This document shows positions 62,817 through 64,000 of a stretch of 64,000 bases of DNA, one piece after another; the stretch's first letter is position 1, and every line of letters starts with the position of its first letter. Position numbers and translations under genes: made by a program. Source of the stretch: Paenibacillus tengchongensis (lineage in GTDB: Bacteria > Bacillota > Bacilli > Paenibacillales > Paenibacillaceae); the NCBI RefSeq assembly GCF_008973665.1, contig NZ_WACP01000005.1:124001-188000 (forward strand), given 5' to 3'. The notes below the pieces were generated by a model. That model was not told the origin of the DNA. It worked only from the letters and a program-made list of their open reading frames with translations, and did not search any database.

Positions 62817-63137
62817 CTATTCCTGCTGGGCAAGCAGCTCGTTGTAAGCTTCTTCTACAGCCTTCCATTCAGCTTCATCTTCGATATTGTACAGCACCAT
62901 TTCTTCGTCTTCTTCTTCCATGCGCAGAATGATGCCGTCTGCTTCAGGGTTGTCCCGTTCCAGCAGCAGGGCGTACAATTTCTCGCCTACATCGAACGTT
63001 TCCACCAGCACCATTTCTACATCTTCGCCCTGCTCGTTCGTCAAGGTCAGCACAAACTCCTCGTGCTCATGGTCGTGATCATGTCCGCAGCCGCATGCAT
63101 CATGGTCATGTCCATGCTCATGTTTGTGATCGCTCAT
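62817..63137 (-). CDS. DUF1292 protein with a His-rich N-terminus
   Basis: A 106-residue protein of the DUF1292 (YrzB) family, whose role is not established. Residues about 27-100 are the typical acidic domain (EEFVLTLTNEQGEDVEMVLV, FDVGEKLYALLLERDNPEAD). Residues 1-26 are unusual: MSDHKHEHGHDHDACGCGHD plus HDHEHE, with about ten His and two Cys, likely to bind Zn, Ni or other metals. The upstream site is weak. It has its own terminator. Confidence 0.85.
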   Translation of the reverse strand: MSDHKHEHGHDHDACGCGHDHDHEHEEFVLTLTNEQGEDVEMVLVETFDVGEKLYALLLERDNPEADGIILRMEEEDEEMVLYNIEDEAEWKAVEEAYNELLAQQE

Positions 63138-63230
63138 TGAAATACCTCGCTTTAAAGTGAATTATCCTACATTTGGTATGGTAACACGTAAGACAAGGCA
63201 GGTCAATTTACGTCTGGTGCGGACAGCTTG

Positions 63231-63779
63231 TTACAGCGCGGTGATTACCTTCTCTGACACAAGTACATAATCCGAATTCTTTGTGGCCTTGATATAGAAT
63301 CCGACCCGGTATTTCCCCGTATCCTTGAAATCGTAGGTAAATTCTGACGTGGAGAACCAGAAGTCCTCCTTCTTGGAGCTGCCGAGTTCCTGGGATTGGA
63401 TGTCCTTCACATTGCCGGATGGATCCGCAATCGCGATCTTCACAGCTGCAACCTCATCATTCAGACTGTCTACTTGGGCCAGCACCTTAATCTTCAGCTT
63501 GCCGACATTCACATTGCCAAAAACATTATCGCCTTTGAATAGAACCATGTGCACATTGGGCTTCGTAATCGTCACTTTGCCGGAACCGTCCCAGCTGACG
63601 ATCCCCCCCGCTTCCCGGGCCGGAATATATGTCTTACCATCAATCACATACCCGCCGTCGGCGATTTCCTTCCCGTTGCTCCATACCCTGATTTTTTGAC
63701 TGACTGCATCCGCGAACATAAAAGAGCTTCCCATCAGGGAAAATGCTACTACACACAGAGCAACTTTTCTCCACCGCAT
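63231..63779 (-). CDS. Secreted protein with a copper amine oxidase-like N-terminal (stalk) domain
   Basis: A 182-residue secreted protein. Residues about 1-25 form a signal peptide (MRWRKVALCVVAFSLMGSSF). Residues about 27-75 resemble a copper amine oxidase N-terminal domain (IRVWSNGKEIADGGYVIDGK, YIPAREAGGIVSWDGSGKVT), a common module of Paenibacillus surface proteins. The rest is a beta-sandwich-like part (VKIAIADPSGNVKD, FKDTGKYRVGFYIKATKNS). GGAGGG precedes the ATG. Function unknown. Confidence 0.85.
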   Translation of the reverse strand: MRWRKVALCVVAFSLMGSSFMFADAVSQKIRVWSNGKEIADGGYVIDGKTYIPAREAGGIVSWDGSGKVTITKPNVHMVLFKGDNVFGNVNVGKLKIKVLAQVDSLNDEVAAVKIAIADPSGNVKDIQSQELGSSKKEDFWFSTSEFTYDFKDTGKYRVGFYIKATKNSDYVLVSEKVITAL

Positions 63780-63946
63780 ACCGTTGACCCTCCAGATAAT
63801 TCATGCTGTTAATATATACTGCCGATCTCCGAACAAGTTGCGCTGACTGCCGGCATAAATTTCATTTTGGTTACGAAAAGGCTACTATAATTTCACCTTG
63901 CGGCCAACCTGTTAGTTATAGCAGGAAAAATAGCCGCCAGCGTATC

Positions 63947-63985
63947 AAAAAAAACCGGACAACAGCGTAAGGTACGCCTGTCCGG
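63947..63985 (-). terminator. Terminator of a gene beyond the right edge
   Basis: Minus-strand CCGGACA/TGTCCGG with an inner GCGTA/TACGC pairing, followed by eight T. It implies a minus-strand gene to the right of the window. Confidence 0.8.
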
Positions 63986-64000
63986 CTCTGGGCCATTCAA

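Overview
The window looks like a chromosomal segment of a spore-forming, low-to-moderate G+C Firmicute of the Paenibacillus type. The evidence is a GerA-type germinant receptor operon, the Bacillus-like blocks yicC-remA-gmk-rpoZ-coaBC, ylbF-ylbG, ftsW/ylaN and acsA/acuA/ccpA, strong GGAGG-type ribosome binding sites, frequent TTG/GTG starts and sigma-A promoters. I see no prophage, transposase, CRISPR array, tRNA or rRNA. Most of the window is core chromosome, read mainly on the minus strand.

Layout. 1-5.4 kb: coaBC (cut by the left edge), rpoZ, gmk, remA and yicC, then a homocysteine methyltransferase/MTHFR fusion. 5.5-9.8 kb: a gerA operon in the order A-C-B with a small opposing membrane ORF at its end. 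9.9-15.8 kb: dapF, a calcium-type P-ATPase and divergent rqcH. 16-21 kb: PHP phosphoesterase, GNAT, LysR, an unknown protein and an overlapping EAL/GGDEF pair. 21.5-27.7 kb: XPB-like helicase with a large partner, followed by ylbF and ylbG; a CBS protein and an M20 amidohydrolase lie upstream. 27.9-34 kb: ftsW with a leader ORF, Asp23-like, a Ca/H antiporter, ylaN, an HPr-like protein without the catalytic His, an M29 aminopeptidase and a lipoprotein. 34-40 kb: GAF-GGDEF cyclase, rpsD and a class A PBP. 40-48 kb: acsA/acuA, mtnN, ccpA, a zinc-ribbon unknown, a PfpI-like protein and an ECF sigma/anti-sigma pair. 48-52 kb: a PTS pair (EIICBA plus EI). 52.5-64 kb: nuclease-like protein, CoA-binding protein, aroA, rhodanese, aroK, gnd, an unknown, yktB, MFS, speA, a DUF1292 protein and a copper-amine-oxidase-like secreted protein.

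Functional threads. Carbon control is concentrated at 40-52 kb: CcpA, the AcsA/AcuA acetylation pair with a cre-like site between them, and a PTS EIICBA-EI operon. Cyclic-di-GMP turnover appears twice, as the EAL + CBS-GGDEF pair and the GAF-GGDEF cyclase. Envelope and spore functions include GerA, FtsW, the PBP, RemA and DapF.

The most unusual structure is non-coding. Two gene-free stretches 36 kb apart (15848-16032 and 52213-52397) each hold four 21-bp quasi-palindromes (8-bp arms, 5-bp centre) with the same 51/62/51-bp start-to-start spacing, giving two 185-bp elements that share architecture but little spacer sequence.
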